DNA from: Zea mays | Taxonomy: Eukaryota > Streptophyta > Magnoliopsida > Poales > Poaceae | Direction of reading: 5' to 3' | Length of the DNA: 64,000 nt | Assembly (NCBI RefSeq): GCF_902167145.1 | Contig: NC_050102.1 | Span: 11,408,850-11,472,849, forward strand | In this document: piece after piece, positions 45,703 through 57,284 of the stretch | Numbering within the stretch: the stretch's first letter is position 1 | Layout: each line of letters begins with the position of its first letter | The notes under the pieces: generated by a model | Seen by the model: the letters and a program-made list of their open reading frames with translations, nothing else | Told to the model about the DNA's origin: nothing | Databases searched by the model: none | Program-made: the position numbers and the translations under genes

Positions 45703-47337
45703 TCATTTCAGAGGGATAAACCGCGAGGAGTGAGTGGCACCAATACCGGGCCTCCCGTGCTTGACCGGCTTGTAGGAAATGGAGAACTCTGCAAGATAGT
45801 GGCCAATCATCTCAGGCTTGATCTCAACCTGGTTGAAGGTCTTGCCATTGTAGACACCAACAATGCTCCCAATCATCTCGGGGACAATGATCATGTTGCG
45901 GAGATGGGTCTTCACTGGCTCTGGCTTCTCGCCGACAGGAGCATCCTTTTTCTGTTCACAGCAGGGAGATAACTAGTGAGGAAATAGTGCATCAGGTACA
46001 AGTAAATATAAACTTCCACACATGCCATAAGATAAATCAACACAGAATCTTGCATCGTCCATGCCTTACTGGCACAGAACAGAACTGCAGCAAAAAAAAA
46101 GATACTGTACATTCAGGATAGAAATTTTGGTTTACCATCACCCAAGTCTTCAACATACACAACAATACTGTTAATTGGGGCAAGGCAGGTTGTAAGACGG
46201 CAGGTTGCATAACGAACAAATGAAACTATGCACCATACAGTAAACAATTCAAAAGTTAGTTACTTGCAACTTTTTAATTAAAAAAGCTTGTTTGTCTATA
46301 ATCCCAGTTAAAAACCAACAGAATAAATGACATAAGAGCTCTATAAAATTACAGTAAACACTCAGTGCTAGACTAATAAGGTTCACGATACATAATCACA
46401 CAGTGCTAGCAACCTTATTCGCTACACATTCAAGCTACAGGATAAGTTATCAGAAAACCTAGGGGCGCATGAGTTTATCATATTCGCAATTGCTAATGAA
46501 TTTCCTTTATAATATGACCCCCCCCCCCACTCCCAAAATGCCCAAGCTCCACCACCAAGAAAACCAACTTTCGGGTTCAATCAACTGCATACCCTTCCAA
46601 GTGCAAATTTACAGTAAACGTAACACTACGAGCAAATAGAAAATCTATAACATAGCCAATAGAATTTGCTCGAGTACAACGTGTGAAATCAAGTTGACAA
46701 CACAAGCATGCTGCGCCAGAATTATACATATCAAAAATTCAGAAAACACACACTTAACTCATTCGAACAGACACATTTCTAATTTCAATTAAATTTCTAG
46801 ATAAATACGAAAGATATAGGCATGGGGAAAAAGTACTTGAATAATCTAATAAGCATCATAAAATCATTAGAGCATAACAGATCCACGCAATTATTTAGAT
46901 CGGACCACATTAAAACACAAACAAAAAGAGGTAATGAAGATTTAGCGGTTGAAAACTGACCGCCTTGCGCAGCTTCTTGATGAGCGCCATGGGCTTCCTC
47001 TTCAAACCCCTCTGGAACCTACCGAAACAGACACATCACATGATCTCTGCAAACCAAAATCCCTCGGAAACAAGCAAATCGCAGCACGAAATGTACCTTC
47101 TCCTGGCGCGCGCTGGGAAGAGCTGAACGAGGTCGTCGGTGGACATGTCAAGCAGCGCATCGAGGTCGACGCCGCGGTAGCTGTACTTGCGGAACGTCCT
47201 CTTCTTGGGAGCACCGGCGGCGACCTCCGGCTCGACATCGACGTCCGCCTGCGCAACACGAATTAGTCCTTACGCGAATCTTATGGACGAGCTGGATCTT
47301 GGAGAGATCTATGCAGTTTTGACGGTGATCTCACCAT
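45703..47337 (-). CDS. RPS15: 40S ribosomal protein S15 (uS19), four coding exons
   Basis: This cytosolic small-subunit protein sits in the head of the 40S subunit near the decoding site. Coding exons on the minus strand: 47335-47337 (ATG only), 47097-47248, 46961-47018 and 45703-45951. Together they give 462 bases, a 153-residue protein plus stop, the usual length in plants. All introns have GT...AG ends (86, 78 and 1009 bases). Exon 2 encodes [20 protein letters not shown], exon 3 [19 protein letters not shown], exon 4 the highly conserved [20 protein letters not shown] and [18 protein letters not shown]. No stop, frameshift or missing motif was found, so it is probably functional. The first intron directly follows the start codon. 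It is the only ordinary host gene I can support here. Confidence 0.96.
46518..46528. repeat. C11 homopolymer in RPS15 intron 3
   Basis: Eleven C bases lie in the third intron (G run on the transcribed strand). It is a likely length-variable marker and not coding. Confidence 0.7.
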
Positions 47338-47430
47338 GTTTGAAGTTAAATCCGGACACTAGGGGTCAGGGAGCGGCGGCGGCGGCGGTGGCTGTGGGTA
47401 GGGTTTAGAGATGGCTGGGCGTGGAAGGAG
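47338..47430 (-). promoter_or_regulatory. RPS15: RPS15 5' UTR and telo-box
   Basis: On the minus strand TCTCTAAACCCTACCCACAG precedes a GCC repeat and then the start codon at 47337. AAACCCTA (47399-47406) is the telo-box common at the start of plant ribosomal-protein and translation-factor genes, usually close to the transcription start. The leader would be about 65-80 bases. Confidence 0.6.
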
Positions 47431-47819
47431 TTCTTTTTGAAACGAGAGTATTCCCATGGGCTTCTTAAAATTAGTACCTCAAGTAATTGGATTCGTAGTA
47501 TGTCCGTGCGTTGCAACGAGAGTATGCTGAAATTAGAGATGGCAATGGGGATTTCCCCGTCGGGGTATCTTCTCATACCTATCTGGGGTAAGAAAATACC
47601 CGTCCCCGTTAGCTTCGACGGGGGAGAAATTTCCCCATCCCCGTCCCCGCTCGGGGGTTATGTAACTGAAATGTATGTTTGAACATGAAACAAACGTACT
47701 CCACTCACCCTATCAAATTCCATTTGTTTATCATTCCTCCACATGACCATAGCTTGTAGAACGAAGTAGTTGGTATTAACCCTATAGAATAATGTTTGAT
47801 CAACTATATTATATACAAT
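47431..47819. other. RPS15 upstream region with repeat-like segment
   Basis: This is the minus-strand promoter area. From about 47500 it holds the common plant transposon motif CCGTGCGTTGCAACG. From about 47535 to 47660 it holds a run of mutually complementary GGGGATTTCCCCG and CCCCGTCCCCG blocks, probably a transposon-derived fragment. If so, the native promoter is short. No gene is visible. Confidence 0.4.
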
Positions 47820-48125
47820 AGTTATCATAGAAAAAAATTAAACTGTTGAAAACGTGGTATTGAGAAAATATCCTTTCAAGTCAATTGGAACACCAGACCG
47901 AATTGTATGTTCCCACTTAAAAATATCATCTGCCCATCCAGAACGTTTCTTGTTGTAGGCAATCTTATATTTCTTTGAGGCCATAATAATTGCTTCCGCA
48001 AACCTCTTGTATGACATGAGTTTGCACCAATCTTGAGTGGTGTAAAGTCTATAAAAGTTACGTGCTTCTTACCATGATCGATTACGAAAAGTGCGTAGCA
48101 TCCGTTCAATTTCCATGGCATAAGA
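47820..48125 (-). pseudogene. Transposon-associated Ulp1-like fragment
   Basis: On the minus strand a frame contains LMPWKLNGCYALFVIDHGKK and VTFIDFTPL, then after a frame change a segment with KRSGWADDIFKWEHTI-like sequence. This resembles the C-terminal Ulp1 (C48) peptidase-like domain often carried by plant transposons. The fragment is short, frameshifted and lacks the rest of the catalytic domain, so no activity is expected. The assignment rests on recognition by eye. Confidence 0.45.
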
Positions 48126-48306
48126 ATCTACAAAATATCAGTCATTAGGATTGCAACGAAGTGCCTTTTATAAATACATTCGAAATAAAATTCCTTCATC
48201 TCTGGATCAGCTAGGGGATCGTACGGCTCCGGAGGCGGGGATAGTTCAGTTGAAGTAGGTAAACAGATTAGTTCGAAGCCACAAAGCAAGTACTGAAGCT
48301 AAATAA

Positions 48307-50791
48307 TCAAAGAATAATATCAATACGCCTTTCGCGTTCTGCAGCTTCTTTAGCTCGCTTTGCTTCTGTCCGGACATTGTGGGCGTCTTTTTCACTCTTT
48401 TTTATAATCTCATGGGCCAGCTCTCGGCCACCATTCACCCAGACATCATTATAAAATTTCCAGCCCATTAAAGTTGCTTCAACTGAAGGATCCTTCGTAT
48501 CGTCTATGGAGAAGGCAGCTTCGGCCTGGGCTATAGCCTTAATATGATCACATCCGGCCTTCTCCAGAATAGCTGAGATTCCCCGCGCACCGGAAAACGC
48601 GCAAATATTCCCGCGATCACTCAAAATTTCCTCGAAGGCTTCGGCTTCTCCACTTATCCATTCAACAACGCCCTCGGGGTCGCCTCGTATGAAGTTTTCT
48701 TCAGCAGAGAAGGCGCCCACTTTGGCGAAGCTAGTTTTTAATTTCTTCACGCAATTCAAGGATTTTTTAAAGCACCTCTCCTTGGATTCGCGAAGTTCTT
48801 CAACATTTTTCTCTAGCTTATTTTTCCAATATTCACTGATTTCTTGATTTGCATGTGCGAGCGCGCAGTTCTCCTTAGCTTCGGCCAGTTGTCTCCGAAG
48901 GTCTTCAATTTCGGTTTTCTGGGCTTCGGCCTGAGCTTTGTAATTAGTCTCGTCTTCCTTTACTTTGTTCACCAATGAAATCAAAATTTTGTCTTTCTCT
49001 AGACCTTCGTTTCTTAGTTCAATCACCTCAGACCGAAGGTTGTTAAGAGCCATTGTACAGCCTTCGTCTTCGGCGCTCTTCTGAGCCCTCAAGGCATTAC
49101 TAAGAATTAATCCCTGCAAAGAAGGAAGATTTGAGCATGGCAATAAAATACTTCATTTTCTAGCTTCAAAATTAACCTCTATACCTTTATACTGTTGTAC
49201 GCGAGGCTATCAGCAAGATCATCCTTCGACAAGACCGAAAGGCCTTCTTCAAGCTTAGGAAATCCCATATTCTTAGCTATCTCTTGGCACACAGATATTT
49301 CTTTGTTATCCGGGAGACAGTACAGGAAATCATCTTCGTTGGTACCATTGAACACTAAGGCACCTTCGGATATTTCAGTCTTTGGGCATAGTGTTTGGCC
49401 TCAAAGATTTCTTCTTCAGATAAAGTTTTCCCTGAAGCATGTCGAACAATGTAATCAATATCTTCAGCTAAAGCTTCGGGGACAGGAGACTTTGCTTTTT
49501 CTGCCATATCTTGCTCTGCTGTCTTGCTGGTATCTGAAATTTGCTGACCCACCTTATCTTCAGGCTCGGCGGCCTTCGTCTCAGTAGGCGCTGAAGGCCC
49601 AGCTTTGGCTTCGACTTGGATTTTGGCAGCTTCGGCAGTTTTCTTGGTAGGAGCAGGAGTTAAGGCCTTCGTGGTCTCTATAACAGCGTCTAGCACGCTG
49701 GCCATCCTCCTCCTCTTGGGAGTTGCAGCAGGAGCTTTTTGCATCTTCGGCAAATTTGCCTCTACCGGTGGGCTCAGGATTTCTGGCACTTTTATCACTT
49801 TTTCCACCTGTGACTCTTCGGCCTTATCATCTTTAGCTTCGGTTGGCCTAACTGTAGGCACCTTCGGCGCTACAGTCGGCTCTTCAACGCTCTGCACAAT
49901 CGGAGCAGTTTGTCTTGTTTCAGCAGCTGAAGAGGTCCCTTCGCCAAATTCAGGTATTACGGCTGGTTCAATATAACGCGGCCGGTGGGTCAGAACCTTC
50001 ACCTTTTTGCTCTTCGGCTCAGGTGGGGTGGCCGAAGCGGCATTCTTTCTCTTTTTCCCTTGCCCTCGTAGCGGGTAGTCGTAATCAGGGTATACGAAGC
50101 CAATCGCATCAAATACCCTATTCAATCTTTTCTTGCCCCGACCCCCGAATGCTGCGGACAAAGCATTATCTTTGGCCTTGGAGTTTGCCCCGAGTAGCTC
50201 ATCACTGGTAGCTTCAATACACTTCAGCCAGTTATCGTCTGGCTCATCAAACTTCTCCCTAAACCTGAAGGTATACTTCAATCGGACCAGGCCACCTTCA
50301 CTCAATTCAGCAACAGTTTCCTTTGGCATTTCCCAATTCTCCACAAGTGGCCATACCCTGAAGGCTATGTGCTCTTGAATTAAATCCCTTATACCAATAA
50401 AGGCGCACACAGTACTAAAGGCCTTCTGACATGCTTCAACATTGTCATCAATATCCACCTTCGGCCTTTGGAGGCCGAAGCGAGACCAGATGGGGCGCTA
50501 GATAATTCCCTTGATGTCTTCTCTTTTAATCAAATCATTTTTTTACGTAAAACCACTCCATCCAGGCCCCGGGCCATCTTTTCCGAAATGTTGGCACTGG
50601 GTGGCTTGCATTAGAACGGGCAATGAACCCGTAACAACCGAAGTTGTTGTGATATTGTTCCTTGCCAATAGCCTTCGTTTCATATAAAAGCTCGTGCATG
50701 CTGCAGAAGCACTTCGCGCTTGGCTCCAGCCCCTGGCTCCTTACAGCCCAGACAAATATCCCCATCCTGATAATTGCTTCGGGGGTAATCT
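48307..50791 (-). pseudogene. Antisense-type accessory gene of a gypsy element (J)
   Basis: Read on the minus strand from 50791, where element C interrupts it. The first part (50535-50791) contains PEAIIRMGIFVWAVRSQGLE and FRKRWPGAWMEWFYV. The next (49355-50458) has AFRVWPLVENWEM, LNRVFDAIGFVYPDYDYPLR and a long Pro/Ala/Lys-rich region. The last (48307-49143) is a coiled coil followed by RGDPEGVVEWISGEAEAFEE. Such proteins occur in maize gypsy elements, in the same broad group as the accessory gene of G. A likely 75-base intron lies at about 49120-49195 (GTATAG...TTTGCAG). One base is missing near 49361 and one extra lies near 50537, so the frame is broken. The rest of J should lie right of the window. 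Confidence 0.65.
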
Positions 50792-52028
50792 TGAGAGCAC
50801 CTAGAGGGGAAGTGAATAGGTGATCCTGTAAAATCAAACACTAATAGCCACAAAAACTTAGTTTAAGGTGTTAGTACGGCTAAGTAGCGAGTTCTTGTGA
50901 ACACAATAATCACAGAGAAAGCAACACAAGTGACACACGATTTTTATCCCGTGGTTCGGCCAAGTGATACTTGCCTACTTCCACGTTGTGGCGTCCCAAT
51001 GGACGAGGGTTGCACTCAACCCCTTTCAAGTGATCCAATGATCAACTTGAATACCACGGCTTTCTTCATTATAGTTTTCTCCCCGTTTGCGAGGATTCTC
51101 CACAAGTTGGAGCCTCTCACCCTTACAATATTGATCACAAAGAATGCACAAGAGTAAGGTTGGAGAGCAACACACACAAATCCGCAGCACACACACGCAC
51201 ACAAGCCAAGACTTGAGCTCGAAATGTAGCACAAAGAGTTCACAACTAGAAACGGAGCTCAAATCACTAACACAGTCGATCAAATGCGCGGAGACGGAGT
51301 GTGGGAGTCTTAGAATGCTTAGTGAATGCTTGGGTATCTCCTCCATGCGCCTAGGGGTCCCTTTTAGAGCCCCAAGGCAGCTAGGAGCCGTTGGAGACAA
51401 ACTTGGAAGGCCATCCTTGTCTTCTGTCGAGTGGCGCACCGGATAGTCCTGTGCGCCACCGGACAGCTACTGTAGCCTGTCCGGTGTGCGATTTCCTTCC
51501 AAATTGGGCTCAGACGACCGTTGCAGCTCTAGGCCCATTGGCGCACCGGACACTGTCCGATGCACACCGGACAGTCTGGTGCCCCCCACCGACCGTTGGA
51601 GCTGCCACGCGTCGCCCGCAGATTTCGCGACCGACCGTTGGCACTGGCGACCGTTGGCTCACCGGACATTCCGGTGCACCACCGGACAGTCTGGTGAATT
51701 ATAGTCGTATGTCGCCGTTGAATCCCGAGAGCGGCGAGTTCACCGCGAACCAGCCTGGCGCACCGGACAGTCCAGTGTGCTAGACCGAGCTGAAGCTTGG
51801 CTGCACAGAGCCAAGTCCTTCCCTTTTCCTCTCTTCTTCTTTAGTCACTGTTTCTAGCACTTGGATAACCATGTTAGTACATAAAACAATTTACCAAGTC
51901 TAGAAACATACCTTTTGCCTTGATTTGCACTTCTCACTTTATTTGGCACATAAGAACTTAATTAAACGTGTTGGGCACTTAATCACCAAAACATTATAGA
52001 AATTGCCCAAGGGCACATTTCCCTTTCA
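50792..52028 (-). mobile_element. 3' LTR of Opie-like copia element C
   Basis: On the minus strand it begins TGAAAGGGAAATGTGCCC at 52028 and ends TCTAGGTGCTCTCA at 50792, the same end as the LTR at 1-725. CACCGGAC/GTCCGGTG palindromes lie at about 51430-51780. The TATA position reads TCTAAAAG. AATCT (50787-50791) is the target duplication on this side; the other copy would be beyond the window. Confidence 0.88.
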
Positions 52029-52805
52029 ATCTCTCCCTTTTTGGTGATTTATGCCAACACCTCAAAAAGCAACCAAAATAAGTTCAACATCAATGCAAAT
52101 GAGAACCAAATCATTTTTGCACAAGATTTGACATATTTGGATCATTCTTTGCCACCACTTGGTTTGTTTTTGCAAATCAAATTCATTTTCCTATCTCTAA
52201 GTCAACCACACTTGTTTGGGCACAAAGAGAGATAATCCAAGAGTGAAATTGATCAAGTGTCAAAAACTCCCCCTTTTCTCATAATCAAAATTATCCCCCA
52301 CAAGAGACTAAATTTTGCAATAAGAGCATTTTGGACAAATCAAAAAATCTAACTCTATTACTTTTGAAATTCACAAGTTGTAGCTGATCCATTTGCTTTG
52401 GCCTTAATTTCTCCCCCTTTGGCATGAAGCACCAAAACGAGATCATTTTTGGCCCTTTAACCCCATTGCCTCACCAAAAATGTCAATTAAGAGCAAAAAG
52501 GCAAAGAGAGCATAAGAATGAACTTGGAATTAAATACACTAATACCGGAGTGCAGTGGAAGTCTTTGCATCGTTCAAGTCCACATTTCCCTTTCAATGCA
52601 CCTTTTAGACTATATCAAGTATACTCAAACAACTAGGTTAGTCTCAAAAGGTCAAGTTGTAGCACATCTCCCCCTTAATATGTGCATCACTTGCTAATGG
52701 ACTTGTGAGGTCCGGGGATCACGTGTACAACTTGAGCACCACAAGAATGGATTTAAATGCATAAAGTAACATGATCAAAGGCATAGAACACATGTATGCT
52801 ATAGA
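52029..52805 (-). other. 3' non-coding region of C with polypurine tracts
   Basis: On the minus strand, GGGGGAGA-type tracts appear near 52668, 52410, 52290 and 52266. The terminal CCAAAAAGGGAGAGAT lies directly before the LTR (52029-52044). No gene is visible. Confidence 0.75.
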
Positions 52806-55800
52806 TCAATCCAAGTTACGTGAATCTAAGACATTTAGCTCACTACGCAACCTGCAAAAAGTTTTCTCATCCAACAGCTTGGTAAAGATATCAGCTAGCT
52901 GGTTCTCGGTGCTAATATGGTACACCTCGATATCTCCCTTTTGCCGGTGGTCTCTCAGGAAGTGATGCCGGATGTCTATGTGCTTAGTGCGGCTGTGTTC
53001 AACAGGATTATCCTCCATGCGGATAGCACTCTCATTATCACATAGGAGTGGGACTTTGCTCAGATTGTAGCCAAAGTCCCAGAGGGTTTGCCTCATCCAA
53101 AGTAGTTGCGCGCAACACTATCCTGCGGCAACATACTCGGCCTCAGCGGTGGATAGGACAACAGATGTTTGTTTCTTTGAACTCTAGGACACCAGGGACC
53201 TTCCTAGAAATTGGCACGTCCCTGATGTGCTCTTCCTATCAACTTTGCACCCGGCATATTCGGAGTCTGAGTATCCAATCAAGTCAAAGGTAGACCCCTT
53301 TGGATACCAGATTCCGAAGCAAGGCGTAGAAACTAAATATCGAAGAATTCGCTTAACGGCCACAAGGCGACATTCCTTGGGGTCAGATTGATATCTAGCA
53401 CACATGCATACACTTAACATAATGTCCGGTCTACTAGCACATAAATAAAGCAAGGAACCTATCATAGACCGGTATGCCTTTTGATCAACGGACTTACCTC
53501 CTTTGTTGAGGTCGACATGCCCGTCTGTTCCCATCGGTGTCTTTGCGGGCTTGGCGTCCTTCATCCCAAACCTCTTGAGAAGATCTTGTGTGTATTTTGT
53601 TTAGGAGAGGAAGGTGTCGTCCTTGAGTTGCTTCACTTGGAACCCAAGGAAGTAGGTCAACTCGCCCATCATCGACATCTCGAACTTTTGTGTCATCACC
53701 CTGCTAAACTCCTCACGAGACTTTTGATTAGTAGAACCAAATATTATGTCATCGACATAAATTTGGCACACAAAAAGATCACCATCACAAGTCTTTGTAA
53801 AAAGAGTGGGATCACCTTTCCCAACCTTGAAGGCATTAGCAATTAAAAAATCTCTAAGGCATTCATACCATGCTCTTGGGGCTTGCTTAAGTCCATAGAG
53901 CGCCTTAGAGAGCTTGAACACATGGTCGAGGTACCTGTCATCCTGAAAGCCAGGGGGTTGTTCCACGTATACCTCCTCCTTTATTGGCCCATTGAGGAAA
54001 GCGCTCTTCACATCCATTTGAAATAATCTAAAAGAGTGATGAGCGACATAGGCTAATAAAATTCGAATAGACTCTAGCCTAGCCACAGGAGCAAAAGTCT
54101 CCTCAAAATCCAAACCTGCGACTTGGGCATAACCTTTTGCCACAAGTCGAGCCTTGTTTCTTGTCATCACCCCGTGCTCGTCTTGCTTGTTGCGGAACAC
54201 CCACTTGGTTCCACAACATTTTGCTTTGGACGTGGCACCAGGCTCCAAACTTCATTTCTCTTGAAGTTGTTGAGCTCTTTCTGCATGGCCAACACCCAAT
54301 CTGGATCCTGCAAGGCCTCTCTACCCTGAAAGGCTCAATAGAAGAGACAAACGAGTAGTGCTCACAAAAGTTAGCTAATCTTGAGCGAGTAGTTACTCCC
54401 TTGCTTATGTCACCCAGAATCTGGTCAACGGGGTGATGTCGATGGATCGTTGCTCGGACTTGAGTTGGAGGCGCACATGGTGCTTCTTCCTCCATCACTT
54501 GTTCTTCCTGTGCTCCCCCTTGATCCTGACCCTCTTCTTGAGTTACCTGTTCACCGTCTTGAGTTGGAGAATGCACCATTGTGGAGGAAGATAGCTGATC
54601 TTGATCCTGTTGTTCCTGTGGTCGCACATCTCCAATCGCCATCGTGCGCATTGCGGCCGTTGGAACATCATCTTCATCTATGTCATCAAGATCAACTTGC
54701 TCTCTTGGGGAGCCATTAGTCTCATCAAATACAATGTCGCTAGAGACTTCAAGTAAACCCGATGATTTGTTGAAGACTCTATACGCCTTTGTATTTGATT
54801 CATACCCTAGTAAAAACCCTTCTACTGCCTTGGGAGCAAATTTAGAATGTCTACCTTTCTTCACCAGAATGTAACATTTGCTCCCAAATACACGAAAGTA
54901 GGAGATGTTGGGTTTGTTACTGGTAAGGAGTTCGTAGGAGGTTTTCTTGAGAACGCGATGCAGATAGAGCCGGTTTATGGCGTGGCAAGCTGTGTTCACA
55001 GCTTCCAACCAAAACCGCTCGGGTGTCTTGAACTCTCCAAGCATCGTTCTCGCCATGTCGATAAGCGTCCTATTCTTCCTCTCTACCACACCATTTTGTT
55101 GTGGTGTGTAAGGAGCGGAGAACTCGTGCTTGACGCCTTCCTCCTCAAGATACTCCTCAACTTGCAGATTCTTGAACTCGGACCCGTTGTCGCTCCTTAT
55201 CTTTTTCACCTTTAGCTCAAATTTGTTTTGAGCCCTCCTTAGAAAGCGCTTTAGGGTCCCTTGGGTTTCTGATTTATCCCGCAAAAAGAACACCCAAGTG
55301 AAGCGGGGAAAATCATCAACAATTACAAGACCATACTTACTTCCCCCGATGCTAAGGTAGGCAACGGGTCCGAAGAGGTCCATGTGAAGAAGCTCCAGTG
55401 GTCTTGATGTTGTCATCACATTCTTGCTATGATGAGTGCTTCCCACCTGTTTCCCTGCCTGACATGCCGCACAAGACCTATCTTTCTCGAAACAAACATT
55501 GGTTAGACCTAACACATGTTCTCCCTTTAGAAGTTTATGAAGGTTCTTCATCCCAACATGTGCTAGACGGCGATGCCACAGCCAGCCCATACTAGTCTTA
55601 GCTATTAAGCATGCATTTAGATCGGCCTCCTCTTTCGAAAAATCAACTAAGTAGTGTTTGTCGTCTAATACACCCTTAAAAGCTAATGAACCATCAGTCC
55701 TTCTAAAGACAGATACATCAACGTTTGTAAAAAGACAATTGTAACCCATGTGACACAATTGACTTACAGACAGAAGGTTGTAACCAAGCGACTCTACTAG

Positions 55801-56004
55801 AAATACATTCGATATGAAGCGCTCGTTGGTGATGGCTATCTTGCCCCAACCTTTGACCTTGCCTTGGTTCCCATCTCCAAAGATGATCGTATCCTGGGAA
55901 TCCTTGTTGACGTAGGAGGTGAACATCTTCTTCTCCCCCGTCATGTGGCTTGTGCATCCGTTGTCGATAATCCAGCTTGAGCCCCCGGATGCATAAACCT
56001 GCAA
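52806..56004 (-). pseudogene. Element C pol (degraded)
   Basis: The protease at the start has WIIDNGCTSHMTG, where Asn replaces the Ser of DSG. Integrase has [48 protein letters not shown] and NGVVERKNR, so the D-D-E core is present. Frame changes lie near 54335 and 54208, at the start of RT. RT retains [22 protein letters not shown] and YVDD (53748-53759). Stops occur near 53601, 53183 and 53120. RNaseH ends LNVLDSRNLD. The copy is clearly inactive and more diverged from A and B than they are from each other. Confidence 0.88.
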
Positions 56005-56010
56005 GGAATT

Positions 56011-56426
56011 TTAAGCTTGGGTTTTAGGTACCCAACTCTTGTTGGGTCCTACAAGGTTAGTCAAAATAGTTTTTGGAACCCATATGCAAGTTTTGTCTCC
56101 CTTGCATTTGGATCCCAACTTCCTAGCCACTACTTTTGCATTCTTACATGAAAGAATAAAAGAAGTGTTGCAAGCATGAAAAACAGTAGTGGGTTCATTG
56201 CACATTTTCCTTGGCACATGAGACACAACATGATTTTTCCTAGGCCTACTTCTTCCATGCACAAAAGTAGAGCTAGAGGCAAACATCGCATGTGAATCAT
56301 TGTAGGCAGTATGGACATAACTCTTACTATGACTAGCAATTTTCCTATCATAAATAAAAGCATGACACTTTTGAGAACTACTAGCCATAGGGGCCTTCCC
56401 TTCTCCTTATTGAGAACAGGAGCCTT
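56011..56426 (-). pseudogene. Element C gag, C-terminal fragment
   Basis: The minus-strand frame from about 56388 contains ASSSQKCHAFIYDRK and ends SWVPKTQA with TAA at 56011-56013. A base appears missing near 56400. Upstream gag is cut off by gypsy LTR E at 56427, with GCCTT (56422-56426) as the expected target duplication. The remaining gag and the 5' LTR of C should therefore lie right of the window. Here gag and pol share a frame, separated by the TAA. Confidence 0.8.
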
Positions 56427-57277
56427 TGTAACACCCCAGGTGTTACCATGGCTAGAGCACACCTTGGCACTAAGGACTGTGATCACATGTGGTAGAGACT
56501 TAAGGAAACACATAAGAACTTTGGAGATAATGTGTTAATCAAGGTTTGTTAATGACCTAAGAAGTATTACTCAAATCTTTGTACACTTACTACCTTGGAT
56601 AAGAGGGGGAAAGAACCCTAGACCTCTCTTAAACCCTATCTCCCAAAACCATGGATAAGAGGGGAAAGAGAGTGAGCAAATGTGCAAAACATGAGTAATC
56701 TTTAACCAAACCTTAAGTAACCTTATAACCAGCAATTAGGGCAAGGAAATATTGCAAAAAGACCCCGGGAGAAACCCCAATTCAAATCTCCAAGTGGAGA
56801 GAGAGCTAGAGCTCTCTATTTCTCTCTAAGTTAAAAACTACACCTACACTAAAGATCAGTCGTGTTCACCTCGAAGCTGGCACCAAATCTACCTATGTTC
56901 TATACCAAAAATGTGGCATACCACCCAAGGCACCCACTGGAAAAAGCTGAGCCCGAGACTCTGACGTTTGACATGCCTTGGCATGATTTTTGTCGCGAGG
57001 TGAGCAGTGTGACACACCCGATTTGGCGACCAGAGATCTCCCTACCTAGGCCATATCTGCCATGGCAGCTCACGGATGAGAGACAGCCCTAGGTGCCAGG
57101 AAAAGACTCGCGCCGGATTTTTGCCAAGATTCGCACGTTTGCGACTTGGGTGAGCTGTGGAACACGGGCAGAAGAAAAGCTCCACGTGTTCGGCGCGCTC
57201 TGTGTGCGCCAGAGCACGCCCGTGCGCGCCCCGCGTCGCGCCAAGGGCCAGCCGACGCCATGGCCCGCGTCCGCGCC

Positions 57278-57284
57278 TATAAAG
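57278..57284 (+). promoter_or_regulatory. TATA box of LTR E
   Basis: TATAAAG lies in a CG-rich region after CATGGCCCGCGTCCGCGCC. Transcription would start near 57310. Confidence 0.55.

Noticed and set aside
45703..47337. RPS15 as a processed or decayed pseudogene
   Set aside because: It has three introns with correct splice sites, a full-length frame and a telo-box.
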